Below, in pieces: positions 1 through 12,420 of a DNA stretch of 64,000 nt. The notes beneath the pieces are model-generated. The model did no database searches. It was not told where the DNA came from and saw nothing but the letters and a program-made list of their open reading frames with translations. The position numbers were made by a program, and so were the translations under genes. Numbering within the stretch: the stretch's first letter is position 1; each line of letters starts with the position of its first letter. Source of the stretch: Spinellus fusiger (taxonomy: Eukaryota; Mucoromycota; Mucoromycetes; Mucorales; Phycomycetaceae); the NCBI GenBank assembly GCA_025094145.1, contig JALLLS010000014.1:434001-498000 (forward strand), given 5' to 3'.

Positions 1-209
1 TGAGTATGAAATAGTGTATTCCTGTCCTGATCATGAAAATAACACACACACACACACCCATGCATTTCCTTCTCTTCTTCTATAGTCACTAGGAAAACAG
101 CAGTCTCTCTCTCTTTTATTTCATCTATTTTAATCTCCGAGGGTGTAGACGAGGTCTTCGTAGGAGAAGAAAGAGCAAGTCTCTTCTGGAATCCACTTGA
201 CTTTCCCAT
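1..209 (-). CDS. Possible 5' end of a gene leaving the window on the left
   Basis: An ATG at 209 on the minus strand opens a frame with no stop down to base 1, about 69 codons. It begins MGKSSGFQKRLALSS, is rich in Ser, Thr and Lys, and then runs into a GT dinucleotide tract near base 50, where a splice donor may lie. A competing reading in another minus-strand frame gives a plausible protein C-terminus (ending ETCSFFSYEDLVYTLGD, stop at 130-132), but it has an upstream in-frame stop and no acceptable acceptor. I recognise neither. The call rests only on an open frame at the window edge and could be chance. Confidence 0.22.
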   Translation of the reverse strand, partial: MGKSSGFQKRLALSSPTKTSSTPSEIKIDEIKERETAVFLVTIEEEKEMHGCVCVCYFHDQDRNTLFHT

Positions 210-1521
210 CCAGTCGATCGGTAGTTCAACTTATCACTACAAATTTATGTGACAGTGTTCATCCAGAGTGACTTGCTTTTCTGTTCATCTATAAAAATCA
301 GCAGTAGATGATCTCTCTTGTTGACTCTCTAATTTCTTCTGTTTTTTGTAAGTTTTATTATTATTATTATTGTTATTATTATTATTTTCGATGTCTTCAA
401 AAGTGATGGCGATGAAGAGAACTGTCTTTTATGATACCCTGAACAATAGTGTGGATCGACAAGATAATGGAATTCCTCGTATCTGAGTCATCACTTTATT
501 CTCCTTGTATGAAAGAAAAAATACTCATCTTGTTGTATGTCTATTAGTGTTGGATCTATCCTCAGTCTCAACTATTAACACAAGGAAGCAAAAAAGATAT
601 GGGCTGGATTCTTATTTAAAAGGTAAATAGCCATCTTCATTTCTATCCATAGCATAAAAGACAAGGGCCATTCTATTCTATTATTTTTTTTTTGCGATGA
701 GATGAGAATCAAGTATAAAACGTCAGTTCTGCTACTGAATGACTGTGACGATACTGTACTTTCGCATAACTGATGATCAAAAAAAAAGAAAAGAAAAAGA
801 AACCTATCTTATGTCTAGCGAATAGTAATAATAATAATAGACAAGGTTCTAACTATTTTCTTATTGATTCTAGGTAAATATAAACATTTCTATTAGTATA
901 AAATATAAATATCAATATTTTCTACTTTTACCAGTGTATTTTTATATTTTGTTTGTGACGGCAGTCTATATAAGATAGATGGGATGATTTTTATTTTTAT
1001 ATAGACAAGGGTACACCCTGGTCTAATACACTCAAGACTGCTGCTTTTTTATTGTTTGTTTTTTATTGTTTTTGTTTTTGAAAAGATAGAAACAAGTGAC
1101 GTAGGAATGGGAATACACTACCCTATAGATAGATGGATGAGGGGAGGGGCTACTGTCTTGTAAAGAAAAGGTCAATAGGAGACAAGTAGGGTGATAAAAG
1201 GATATGTAGGTTAGAGTATGTTGTAAGGTATAGGTATAGGTATAGGATTTTTCTTTCTTTCTTCTTCTTTAAATTATATATATCTATATGAGTAGATAGA
1301 TAAATAGACAGACAGACAGACAGATGGAAAGGAAATAATAGTAATATAGATAAGATAGATATATAAAAGACGCCTTGACATGACTGTCAGACGAGTGAAT
1401 GAAACGAAACAAACAAAGAAAGGAAGCAAAACGATACACTATACTATAGAAAGAACATGACAAGAAAGAGGGAGAAGAGGAGAAGAGATGCCTGAAGAAA
1501 TACCAAGTCCATGTTAACGTG
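210..1521. other. AT-rich spacer, no convincing gene
   Basis: About 1.3 kb between the left-edge ORF and the 3' end of the coiled-coil gene. It contains short T and A runs, a small TTA microsatellite near 355-385, and GACA/GATA repeats around 1290-1330. A 32-codon ORF at 391-486 has no supporting signal. The stretch nearest 1521 would hold the 3' UTR of the minus-strand gene. Nothing else is visible. Confidence 0.5.
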
Positions 1522-3885
1522 TTATTCTTCTTGGAGGGTGGCTAATTCATTGCTTCTCTTTGTTGATGTGGTGGAGCTGCCTGAACGACTGAGGCTGGGA
1601 GCCAGTGGATCCAAATCACGACGCTTAACAGAAGACTCCAGCTGGGATTCGCTGTCTTCACTCGATGATCCTTGCTGTACTTCCTCTTCCTTGGTATTGC
1701 TACCTGCAGACCAACCAATGACACTCATACGACGAAGGGCCTTTGCCCATCCACCATTGACCTTTTCAGGTTCCTTGGCTGCCACGGTACTATGACGACG
1801 TGCTGTGGATTTTTCATGTAAAGGAGATCCTCCTCCTATTGCTGCTGCCGCTGCTGCTGCTGCTGCTGCTACTTCTGCCTCTGCTGTTGTTGATGTGGAT
1901 GTAGGCAAGGGTTCATTGGGTGCTACGAGTGCTGCTTTTGCTCCCCAATAAGAAATAGTACGACGACGCTGTTGACGGTAATTGCCAGTCGTACCAGTAG
2001 CATCTCCCGAAGCAGCAGCACCAGTGCCTGTTGCACCTGTACTCACAGAAGAGGCTGTCTTACTTGCCAAAGTAGTTGACAGTGTGCGAGTAGGAGCGGG
2101 TCCTGGTCCAGCTGTCACTGTCATGCTCAGTGCCTTGGTGGTGGGTGCAGCTGGCTTTGGCTTTGGCTGGTCAATACTAAGGACATCTTCCAGCTGTTTA
2201 TTGTTGATAATCTTCATAAGAATCTTATTCATGTACAGTTGAAGAGCACGGTTGGTATCTGTCAGCATCTTGTTTTCCTCATTGAGTTCTAATCACAGTG
2301 AGTTCTTTTTCTCTCTTTTTGTTATTCGTTGACTTACTATTGATGATCGCGTCGTTCTCGTTGGGCTGACTGACACCTGCCATGTTCAATTCAGCAGCAA
2401 GATTCAGGCCATTGCTACTAGTACTGCTCGATGGCTTGAGATATGAGTCCAATCCTTCTTCCACCTGAATCATAGTAGTAGTAATAGCGACATTAATAAC
2501 AGTAGTAATAACAGTAATAATAACAGTAATAATAACAGTAATAATAACAGTAATAATAACAGTAATAATAACAGTAATAATAACAGTAATAATAACACCC
2601 CCACACACAAAGGTCACCTTGCCAAATTCAATTTCATTTCATTTACCTGCATGATTGGATTCATCATAAACTCGCCACTGATGGTCTTTTCATGTAACAA
2701 AATTTGATAACTTTCGTTGTCCTCCATCAGAGATCGATTGACCTGCTTGACATTTCCAATCTCCTGTTCAAGGTACTCAATTCGCAGCGACTGGCGTTGT
2801 GCATTGACATTCTGATCTTGGAGCAATCCCTTTTGCTTTTCCACCTCGTTCTTCAGGTCCAAAATAAGCTTGTCCTGTGCCTTGATGGTCCGCTGAGCAA
2901 TTTTAGCTTCACGAGCATAGGATGAATCAATGGCAGCCAATTTGGGGATTAATAGGGCAGGGAGGTCTTCCTCTTCTTCATGGTGTTCGTTCTCTCCAAT
3001 ATCATTAAGTGGATAGCTTGTAAATGGACTCATAGAGGTATTCATTGTCATAACAGTGACGCTGCGTCGTCGAGGGGTGCGTGGTGTTCGTGGCTCTCCA
3101 CTGTTGGCACTTAATGACCGTACTTGATTATAGAGATCTGCCTCTCGTTGTTGCCATCGCAATCGATCACTCTCAAAGTCTTGTAGCTATAGATCGATGA
3201 AGCAGTGAAATTAGAATAGACATCAGAGTAGATGGTGGAGTAGATAGTGGAGTGGATAGTGGACTATAGATAGTGAAGTAGATAGTGGACTCTATTGATT
3301 GCTCATCTTTACACATCTCCTTTCATTCTCCTATAAAAAATACATTACCTCATGTGATAACTTCTTTTCTGCATCTTTACGGGACCTTGTCAATAGTTGG
3401 ACTTCTTTTTTTAAACGATCCACATCTTGTTCCTGTGCATAGAGTTGCGTCTCAAGACGTGCTTGGGTGTGACTATACGTTGCATTGTCTTGTTGAATAC
3501 CGGCTATTTTCTGCATTATTACGGCAATGTTACTAATGCAAAGACACGTCTCTCCCTAAAAGCATAGTAGAATCACCAACACACTTTACCTTTCTCAAAT
3601 AGTCATTGTCCTTGGCAACCTCAAGCTCCTGTTCTTTTATCTCTTCTATTTGTCCTTTTAGCTAATCAATAGTGAAAATAAAACAAAAGGCAAAAGGCAA
3701 AAAAGCAAAAAGCAAAAAGCAAAAAGCAAAAAGCAAAAAGCAAAAAATCGAAAAAATAAGGACAAGTATCATGCAAAAGAATCTCTTCTCTTTCTTACAG
3801 TCAGGTTTTCATGGTGGGTCTGGTCTACTTCTTCTCGGAGTGCTGTGATCATGGCATGAATGTCAAGGGCTTCCATGTCAGTCAT
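1522..3885 (-). CDS. Coiled-coil protein of unknown function, 584 aa, six exons
   Basis: Exons: 3885-3799, 3661-3590, 3510-3349, 3186-2647, 2464-2338, 2288-1522. All introns are GT-AG and the phases match. The N-terminal ~290 residues are heptad-like and charged (for example RLKKEVQLLTRSRKDAEKKL), interrupted by a Pro/Arg/Ser patch (EPRTPRTPRRRS) and an acidic stretch (ENEHHEEEED). A second helical region ends in the motif LYMNKILMKIINNKQLEDVL around residue 345. The C-terminal ~230 residues are low complexity (Ala, Thr, Ser, Gly). I do not recognise the family. A cytoskeletal, trafficking or scaffolding role would be a guess from the coiled coils. Start choice: the ATG at 3885 begins an exon whose donor fits in phase; the frame upstream is a poly-Phe/Lys artefact. 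Two introns carry tandem repeats. Confidence 0.8.
2494..2596. repeat. 12-bp minisatellite inside an intron
   Basis: About eight copies of a 12-bp unit (taataacagtaa on the plus strand) fill most of the intron between exons 4 and 5 of the coiled-coil gene. The copies near 2510-2590 are almost perfect. The unit length is a multiple of three, so a spurious Ile/Val/Thr ORF runs through it on the minus strand. Confidence 0.9.
3684..3746. repeat. A-rich 7-bp tandem repeat in an intron
   Basis: Units of aaaaagc or aaaaggc are repeated about nine times in the first intron of the coiled-coil gene (intron 3662-3798). Confidence 0.9.
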
Positions 3886-4749
3886 ACTGTTATTTGTACT
3901 TTGTTGAATGTTTTTTTTAATAAATAAATATAAAGAAAGAAAGGACGATGACTCTCTTGGCTCAAAGATAATGATAAAAAGTGAAAGTGATAAACAAATA
4001 CAAAAAAAAACAAATACAAAAAATGCAGCTGTATTAAAAAAAAAGGGTTTTCTACCTATAAAAGGGAGAGCAAAAAAAGAAAAAAAAAAGAAAAAAAAAG
4101 AAAAGAAACAGGGAAAAAAGAAAGGTGCAAAAAAAGGAAAAAAGACAAAGAGAAAGGTGTTTATTCCTGTCTGTGCTACAGGTGTATAGTGCATTTGAGT
4201 GAGGGAGAACATTCTGCGCGATAAGTGAAGTAGGTTGCTAGGTAGGTTGATGGGCGTTCCATGTCTCCTAGCAACAGCCGATGGACGCACCGACACACGC
4301 CGACTGACCACCCGACATAACAGTTGCTAAGAGACACAGTGAGGATGAAAAGAAATGCATCCACAGTATACATTTCATCATCACAGTAAGAATAGCCAAA
4401 GGGTATCTTTTGTGGCATGTCATTTTGTGGGTCTTTCTACTTGTCTATTATTATTATTATTATAGCAGTAGAAGGATTAGCATAACAAATAAGAACGTGC
4501 CTTTTCCATCTCCCCCCCTTTTTTTCTTTTCTCTCTTTTTGTGTGTGTGTATGCCTTTGTTTGTCCTACCTTGAATACTAAGGCTGTTCCTTTCTCTTTA
4601 GATTGAATTAAGAGATTGAAAATAGCTTATCTGCCTCCCGCTATTGATCTGACCTTTGGCACTTCGGAGATTCAATGGGTCCATCCACTCCACCACCCTC
4701 ATGTTATTCAACTCGTCTCCAATTTCAATCCCTTCTCTTTTCCCCACAC
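3886..4749. promoter_or_regulatory. Divergent intergenic region between coiled-coil gene and QPRT gene
   Basis: This 864-bp spacer separates two divergently transcribed starts (3885 minus, 4750 plus) and must contain both promoters. Visible content is a long A-rich/Lys-coding tract at about 4010-4150, a TAT/TTA run near 4449-4463, and a polypyrimidine/GT tract at about 4505-4550. I see no defined TATA box or operator. Confidence 0.4.
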
Positions 4750-5980
4750 ATGTCACACCACAGCCACCTTTTGCCTATTAACTTCAAGGCTCTTATTACT
4801 GACTATCTGCATGAAGATGTTCCTTCTTTTGATTACGGAGGCTATGTTGTAGGAGAGGAAGAAAAGGAAGCTACTCTCTACTGCAAATCAGAGGGTGTTG
4901 TTGCTGGTGTTCCATTCTTTGACGAGGTGTTCAGACAGCTCGACTGCAAGTAAGACGTGTTTATTTTTTTTATTTTTTATTTTTTTTTATTTTTTTTTAT
5001 TTTTTTTTATTGGAGGTGGGGTGTTGATTCCACTCTATAGGGTGGATTGGTCTGTACAAGAAGGAGAGTGGCTCAATCCTGAAGGAAAGCAGGCCATAGC
5101 AAAAGTCACTGGAAAGGCACGTCAGATTCTGTTGGGTGAACGTACAGCCTTGAACATTCTTTCTCGGTGCAGTGGTATTGCTCTCAAGTAAGCAATGTGT
5201 TTTTGTGTTAAGGCTTGTGTCCTCATACTCTTCTTTCTTCTTTCTTCTTAAGAGCACGCAAGGTCCATACACTTCAAATTGAAAGGGGATTCAAGGGTGT
5301 CATTGCAGCCACACGTAAAACAACACCAGGTAAACAACAACAACAACAAAGCAGTCTGTAGGTAAATAACTGTGTGTATCTATAGGCTTTAGACTGGTGG
5401 AGAAATATGGCGTGCTTGTGGGTGGTTTGGACACTCACCGCATGGACTTGTCTTCCATGGTCATGTTAAAGGATAATCATATCTGGAGCTCAGGTATACA
5501 CAACACCGAGTCCGCTGGAGTGTCTTCTTATTTTGTGTTCTTAGGCTCTATTACTAAGGCTGTTCAACAAGCAAGAAGTGTGTGTGGATTTGCACTTAAA
5601 ATTGAAGTGGAGTGCCAATCAGAAGAAGAAGCAGACGAAGCTATTGCTGCTGGGGCTGATGTTGTGATGTTGGACAACTTTACCAGCAGTGGACTTCAGG
5701 TGGCTGCCAAGAGTATCAAGCAGCGTTGGGCTGATAAGGGCGTTAGTTTCTTAATTGAAAGCAGTGGCGGTATTACTTACGAGACATGTACCAACTACTT
5801 CTGTGACGGTAAGAAAAACAAACATACACAAACCCACAGTGAAGTGTTTCTTTTGATTGGACTCATCTCATACCCATGTCATGTTCTTTTTCTATAGACA
5901 TTGATATCTTAAGTATGAGCACCATCACTCAAGGTGTAGGTCATGTAGACTTCTCTCTTAAAATTAACAAAGCAGCTTAG
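4750..5980 (+). CDS. BNA6: Nicotinate-nucleotide pyrophosphorylase (quinolinate phosphoribosyltransferase), 292 aa
   Basis: Converts quinolinate and PRPP to nicotinate mononucleotide, CO2 and PPi, a step of de novo NAD synthesis from tryptophan. Exons: 4750-4949, 5041-5187, 5253-5329, 5386-5493, 5545-5808, 5898-5980, all GT-AG and phase-consistent. Family motifs are visible in order: [10 protein letters not shown] near the N-terminus, [99 protein letters not shown] and [12 protein letters not shown]. These cover the Arg/Lys/Asp/Glu residues that bind substrate in the family. Length matches the usual ~290-300 aa. The start at 4750 gives the normal family N-terminus; an in-frame ATG at 4675 would add 25 Pro/Ser-rich residues. 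The first intron is a T-rich tract. Confidence 0.95.
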
Positions 5981-6015
5981 TTTATTATGCACAATAAATC
6001 AATGAACAGTTGCAA

Positions 6016-6482
6016 TTAAAGAGTGGGTCCAGGGCCTGATTCTGTTAGTGCATTTCCACCAAATGTCTCGTCTAGCTTTGCAGCAGCTGTCTCAAACTGA
6101 GAAGCATCACAGCTCTTCATGGAGGCAATATCACGACGAACAGCATTCATGGCACTCTGATTGAGAGCATTGGATGCACTGTTCCCTGTGGTACGAGTTG
6201 TAGTGTTCAATGCATTTCCAGCGGCGTTCATTGTCTGTTGCCCATCTTGCATTTCTTGAGCCTCCTTTGTGTCTTGGTGGATCATATCAGTAAAGACCTT
6301 TTGGCTGTTTTCAAGTGAACCGAGGACGCCACTGACACCATTCATAAGATTGGCGCTACGTTGCTCATACTCGGCTTGGAGTTCTACAGTACAGAGCAGA
6401 TTGAGCAAAAAGTTCCCTTTGTATATATGTGTGTGTGTTTTATATCCTGCTTACGTTTATCAGTAGTATCTTGGTATGACAT
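6016..6482 (-). CDS. Small helical hypothetical protein, 131 aa, two exons
   Basis: Exon 1 is 6482-6455 (MSYQDTTDK plus one base); exon 2 is 6383-6016. The intron of 71 nt has a GTAAGC donor and CTGTAG acceptor and restores frame as Gln. The protein is rich in Ala, Asn, Gln, Ser and Thr, predicted helical around residues 10-60 (LQAEYEQRSANLM, SQKVFTDMIHQDTKEA), with no signal peptide, membrane segment or cysteine pattern. I do not recognise the family. It converges with the QPRT gene: the two stop codons are 35 bp apart, so their 3' UTRs must overlap. Confidence 0.7.
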
Positions 6483-8117
6483 TATTATTTTAGAATAATA
6501 ATATAAAAAAAAAGGCATTGCCTTGCCCTTTTATTCTATCTCTATTTCTTACTAGGGCATTCCAGGTCATTGTGAGGTCATGGAGTCTAGTGAGTGTGGA
6601 CGATCTTCTGTGGCTGTTCTTTTCAAACCCAAATCCATGCATTGAGTACCAGACATGCTATGTTCTTCTATTTACCATTCCCATTCTACTCTTGTCTATC
6701 TACCAATAGTAAGGCTACTATCAACTCTTCTAGTGCTGTCATTACTACCTTTTTCATAGCTTAATTTACAAAATAAATATAGAGTTAAATTGGTATCAAC
6801 TCTTCTATTACTAAAAATAAAATGAAATGAAAAGCCTTAGTCATAGCAAAATATCGATACTTGGAGACTATTGTCTGCTAAAGAAAAAAGAAAAAAGAAA
6901 AAAGAACAACTAATGGTAGCCTATCTTCTTTTTGAAAAGTGGATCTAATGACATAGAGATTGTACGGTTCAAAAAATGAGTCTATCCATAACACATTGCT
7001 TAATAGGCAACATTTTTAGTATAGAAACATAAACAGTATTATTCTCTAGTATTCAATAAGTAATGCTTTTCACATCACCATCAAACATACATTTCTTCCT
7101 AATAAAATCAAAAGGACTAAAAGAATCGCCGAGGATAACATCACAGAATGAATGATCCAACACATGCTATCTATGGCTACTCACGGGACAAAGTGTCCTA
7201 AATGTTATATTTCCTCATCAACACCGACTAGATCTAAATCTTCTGAACAACGAGGCTGTAAGACCCATGCTAATCGTAACATTATTCCAATTTATTCGTT
7301 AGATTTATATTTTTGGATACTTTCATATTTGTAACAGTGAAACCCGTTCATGATATTACTCATAAAAGGTAGACTTAATTTTTACCATGTGGAAGACTGT
7401 GAACTAAATAAATAAATAACAGAAATTCCATTCTGTTCTTTACAGCAATCGACAATAGCTCTCACTCATACTTGGCCTAAAATTGGTATTGTTTTTTTAT
7501 ATACTACACACCCAAAGATTATTATGGTTTCTAAGCAGTAATAATCCCTTCAAGTAGCGTAAAATATTCTTTTTTATAGAACACTATCTTAATCAAAAGT
7601 TTGCTGGTATTCAATTTATCATTTTTTATAGTACATCTCACTAAAGTGTATTATCAATAAAATAATTTATTATAATGCTATAAGCTACTGCCTAAGTACA
7701 TTCACCTAATAACAATAGAATCTACACCCTAAGAACCTTATGCTTTATTCTCGGGAAATAGATGATTATACTTGAGAATATATACTAGACACTATTGACC
7801 TTGTAGAAGAAAAGATCACTTGGGACTGACTTGACAAGAGTCTTTACTTGACAACAAATAAGCATCTTGTACAGTAGAATAATCTTCAGCTCAGAGAATG
7901 ACACTATTTACCTTTTTATTTTATTTTATATATATATATCTCAAGAATAGTCTTTGGTAGTGTCTACAACTTCTATTGTTTTTCTTTGTTAATAATAACG
8001 CACTATCTTGCTCAGTTATGCTCATCTTGACAAGTGATTAGATAAGTTATTGGTTTCTGTGGGAAATAACATAAAAAGAGAAATATCAAAACAAATAATG
8101 CTTTTACCTCTATTCTG
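6483..8117. other. AT-rich spacer
   Basis: No frame with splice support or recognisable motif on either strand. Contains a TATATA run near 7930 and short A/T tracts. The compositional contrast with the flanking genes is strong. Confidence 0.5.
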
Positions 8118-8998
8118 ATGCGTTACACTTTAACCTCGACCTTTATAAAATTCACAAGTCAAGCAATTCACACACCTTTTGTCTTGAGCCTAAAGGACAG
8201 TATTGGAAACAATACTTTGTTATCATCAAGTACTATTGTTAATACCAGTTACAACGAGGTAGCTGCCCAAATGATGATGGATATTCAGTCAATGAGTTAT
8301 ACTTTTTATTTTTATTTTTATTTTATTTTTAAAAAAAAAAAACTAATTATATCTGCTTATCTTTTCTACACACCAGGAGGTCTTTAGGATATAAAAAGAA
8401 ATAGTCGAAATACAATTGTTTAGAAATGACATAGATTTGAAAAGGAGCAAAAATAAATTGATGTATTCATAAACAATATATTCTATTGATAATACAATTT
8501 AATATTGAGGTATCCACAAAAGGAAATAATGATTTAGATACCTGCAAACCTTTGATTTTAAACACAGATCCATAAAAGGGAATTTTTATTGTGACGTAAA
8601 AGGAAGGGAATATCACCGCTTAAAAGCCAGAAAAACTTATCTTTTCTAGACAATGACCACTGGAGTTAATTCCATAGGTTCTGTAATCAATACACTTTCA
8701 ACATTATTACACCTCTTCTGGTGTGTAGGGATAACATATTATAAGAGGATGAACGACTGAATTTTAATAGTGGGGAAATTCTGACTCTACTTTTTTCTTT
8801 TATAGTTAATTTTATAATTGTTCAATTGCCAAGTCAACGTTTATTGCTAAAATAGGCAAACAGAGTCTTAAATAGTTTATTTGGACGGCGAAAAAGGAAG
8901 GGTGCTGGTAGTAACAGCAAACGTTCCCATAATGTTGGTGATGATGAATATCAATCTATAGATAAACCTCAGCTTAATCAGCTTGAGAAAAATATATG
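8118..8998 (+). pseudogene. Possible gene relic (unidentified)
   Basis: Two segments look protein-like in otherwise AT-rich DNA. At 8118-8300 a frame reads FVLSLKDSIGNNTLLSSS and continues into STIVNTSYNEVAAQMMMD. At about 8875-8998 a frame reads SLFGRRKRKGAGSNSKRS and continues to a stop after QLNQLEKNI. Between them lies a strong acceptor-like polypyrimidine tract ending in AG near 8806, followed by a stretch with stops in every frame. This is what a decaying multi-exon gene would look like, but no family is recognised and chance cannot be excluded. Confidence 0.25.
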
Positions 8999-11716
8999 AA
9001 GGTGCGTGCTGATTTATTCAAGAAGAGGATATACGTTGTTTTATAGACATAAAGAATAGTACAAGAGAGAATGAGTGTATTTTTCAGAAAGTCATTAGTG
9101 TGCTATAGAAACAAAGTCCAGGAAGTTTATTCACTTGAGATAAGACCTGAAGCCAGAAGGTATCCAATTGTGAGAGAGATTTTTATTTCTTTATTCTGAT
9201 TCAATAGTCAACATTGCTAAGTCCAATTTATTTATCCTCTAGAACAATAATGAAGGAATTACTTTGTTTTATGTTAACAAAGTTCATAAAGATATTAAAC
9301 TATTCCCATTTAGAAAGTTTCAAGATGTGTCCAAATCCTTGACCTTTTCAACGAAACAAATACCCTAAAGTCGATTTTCAGGGAAAATTATGATATTGTT
9401 ATATGAATGATTGATTTTGTTTTGACAGACGTACACCAAAATTATTTGAAGTCCAGTACTGATACACCAGAAGAGGCATACTCTTATTGACTCTAGAACA
9501 GACTTGGCAGCAGTCTTAAATTTTAAACAAATTATTGAAGATTCAAACCCGTTCTTTGGTCGCCCAGAAAGATTCAGTAAACAGGCATTAAGAAATAATC
9601 GCTCTTTAACTTTTTGATACACTTGAATCATGCTATAAAAAACGTTCTCTTTAGTTATCATTAGGATATAACCACGATTCAGATAGAATATGAAACGATT
9701 GTCTAAAGATTATTTGGCTTATTGTATATAAAACATTATTGTATCTCATTAAACTATTGATATGTATCTAATTCTTTTTACAATGATCCAAATTTAACTT
9801 TCAGTTGTCTAATTTATTTCCTTTTATATCCCGGGCATCTTTAGGTGTATAGTGAGTACCAATGAGATATTATTAGTATAAAATCATTCATGTTACCAAT
9901 GGTCTTAGCTGTTGATTCCAACAAGAGCAAGCTTAAAGTTATTTTTCTCATTATTTTTTCATTAATCCAATTAATTAATAAATAATAACAATTATAGTCA
10001 TCACCCATCATAATGAAAAAGTTACTTCCATATTATATATTTCACATGGAATTAATGTTATAACATTGATAAACAAAGTAGTATTCTTTTTATTTAGCGT
10101 AAAAATAATAATACAACACGAGTTCTATTGATAGAAGCAGGTTCAGTTTAACCAACAAAAATACCCGTAAACCGGATAGCCCTAGTGAAGCAAATTAACA
10201 TTCATGTTATTGTACACTGTTTAACAAGACTACATTCATAAAGACATAAGCATCCACACCTCGTTTATAAGAGGACGTGTGAGAACAGAGCAACAAGAGA
10301 TCAAGTGACTTCAATAGAAGATTTAACACACCCGCTCTACTTAAGCATTAGTAACACAATTACACATACACCAAGAACAATGTCTTGTTTCTTGAACTGA
10401 ACAAGTAAAAGATCTCACAGAGGCAAAATCTCGACAATTTCAAGCAATGAACGAGCCACTCTATTAGACTGGTTACTACCTTTTTTTCCCTGAAAGTACA
10501 CAAAAATAAATTTAAATAAAATAAACACATCCATATGGGTAGCCATATGGGTAGTTACTTGAGAAGGAAGATGAAAAATAACTAAGTAGCTATTTCTGTA
10601 TGCAGCAGCTGCTTATTTATTTATTTATTAAAAAAAAAAGATTTATAGATAAAAAAAAAATGGGTGATCATGGACTATTCTCAATATCAGCACATGTTTA
10701 TTAGCAGTGAGACAAGCAAATATTTCAGAATTAGACTGCCTTCAAATGAATATGATATTGATAAGTGTGTAAAAAGTTATAAAAGTGCCTTCAAATGGTA
10801 TGTTGGTGTTTCTGTAGGCCATTCTATAGGAAAGTAAATACAGTATGGTATTCAGTCGATCTATACATGATGATTAAAACTGGTTATATCTTTTACAGAA
10901 TCAATGCTTATTCAAACTAACTTGATGGGATCTTATTCTGTAGAGACTGAGTACCAAGTCTGCATTTGAGCTTATGGACTACTCCATAAGCATTTTAAGT
11001 AGAATTCTTCTCTTGTAAATAGTTTTGTGTACACCAAGGACTTACAGTTAGTCATTTTTGTGAAGTGCAACTTGGTGGGGACAGTAAAACCCATCTTCTA
11101 CAAAAGAGAGTAATAAATTTTAAACTAGAACACAGATAAAGGTACATCTAGTAGAGTCAACAAGAGTAAGCTTTAAGAATAAATACAGTGAAGAGTAATT
11201 TTACTGAAATACAATGACAGCGACTAACAATAACAATAACAATACTATCAACTTAGAGATGAGTTGGTGTCTAAAAAATTAAAGTAAAGTAACAAGGTAG
11301 ACAGAGGTTTTTCTTTCTTATTTATTAGAAATATAAAAAGACATAGGTCTAGTAAGAAACATACAAGAAAAAGTAAAGTAGTCTGTGATCATAGTTTTAG
11401 ACATTGTACTATAGTCTGACGGTAGAAGGTAGTAGACCAGAGTGGCGAATGAAAAACAGACTGGTAAATAAGCAGGATGACTCTGTAATGACGCCTTTTT
11501 TTCCTCTTATTAAGCCCATTCATTACTTCTATGGGCGCCTTATCAGCTGTCAGCTCTACATAGGGCATCCATCAAATGTGACTTGATCCGTGCTTTCCTG
11601 AGACAAACATGCCAGACAAAGGATTTATACAGCTATTGGTAAGCCATGTTTATTTGATTTTTGATTATTATTTTCAGGGGTTCGCATAAATAAAGGGAAA
11701 AAAGACTTAAGGGACA
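8999..11716. other. AT-rich spacer
   Basis: 2.7 kb without a supported gene. The ORF at 9365-9661 (minus) is short, AT-biased and lacks motifs. A(n) and TTTA runs occur near 10610-10660. Confidence 0.5.
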
Positions 11717-12420
11717 AATGGCCATTCAACAAGTAGAAGAAAGTCTCGATCGGCTACTGGATGGCTACACCAGCAAGGGACTCAAGGTGTGGTAAGACCA
11801 AGCAAGCTTATACTTTATTTTATTTTTATTTTATTTTATTTAAAAAAGTCTCTCCCTCTACGTACATACTAGTTAAAGACATTAGACATTCAATAGGTTC
11901 ATGTCAGCAATAGGTAGTCCCTGCCAATACAATTTCCTTTCCTTTTGTTATTTATGTAGCTAGTTATTTCACATCAAAGAGAATAATAATAATAAATATA
12001 CCTTGACTGGCTAAGGATAAAATACATGGACACTTTATCCGAACATTCATTTTACAGAGAATATTACTAAGTGACTTCACCAACCTGGTTGTGTACTATG
12101 GAGTGTCTCAATCCAGAATGGGTAATCAAAGGAGTATTTTCTTATAAAGGATAATTGATTCGCTCAACCCATTTGGTTCGCAGATAAAAGTAAGAGAGTC
12201 CATCGTGAAGAAGGAGGCTCATTGGACCACTTTTATTGTTTCAAATCTTGCAGATGCTAATCTAACAAGAAAAATGCTCAGACAAACAAACAGGCTATTT
12301 TGTACTGGACAGAGGTCTAGTGCGCTGGTATTCTATAGAGTATTAACTCACAACAGTTTAATCGATAAGAACAATCGTGCCACTAAAGCCATACGAGTTG
12401 ACATTTACTCTTCTTAGCTT
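11717..12420 (+). pseudogene. Possible first exon or relic of an unidentified gene
   Basis: After a candidate ATG at about 11720 the frame reads MAIQQVEESLDRLLDGY followed by TSKGLKVW. A consensus-like donor (GTAAGACC) follows directly. A 70-codon frame at 12205-12417 (MKKEAHWTTFIVSNLADANL onward) might be a later exon, but the intervening 400 bp gives no continuous spliced frame. It could be a broken gene or two chance frames. Family unknown. Confidence 0.2.

Noticed and set aside
391..486. 32-codon ORF MSSKVMAMKRTVFYDTL...
   Set aside because: Too short, no splice continuation, no recognised motif.
2494..2596. CRISPR-like array
   Set aside because: Direct 12-bp repeats without spacers in a eukaryotic intron; no cas genes. 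The same applies to the minisatellite at 62501-62590.
2279..2617. 112-codon minus-strand frame with repeated Ile/Thr/Val
   Set aside because: It is the 12-bp intronic minisatellite read in frame; the real gene is spliced across it.
3908..4189. Lys-rich 93-codon plus-strand frame
   Set aside because: Encoded by A-rich tracts in the divergent promoter region, with no conserved feature and a mirror Phe-rich frame on the other strand.
4616..4852. Plus-strand frame starting MKIAYLPPAIDL upstream of QPRT
   Set aside because: It is in a different frame from the QPRT coding sequence and stops soon after; the family N-terminus is explained by the ATG at 4750.
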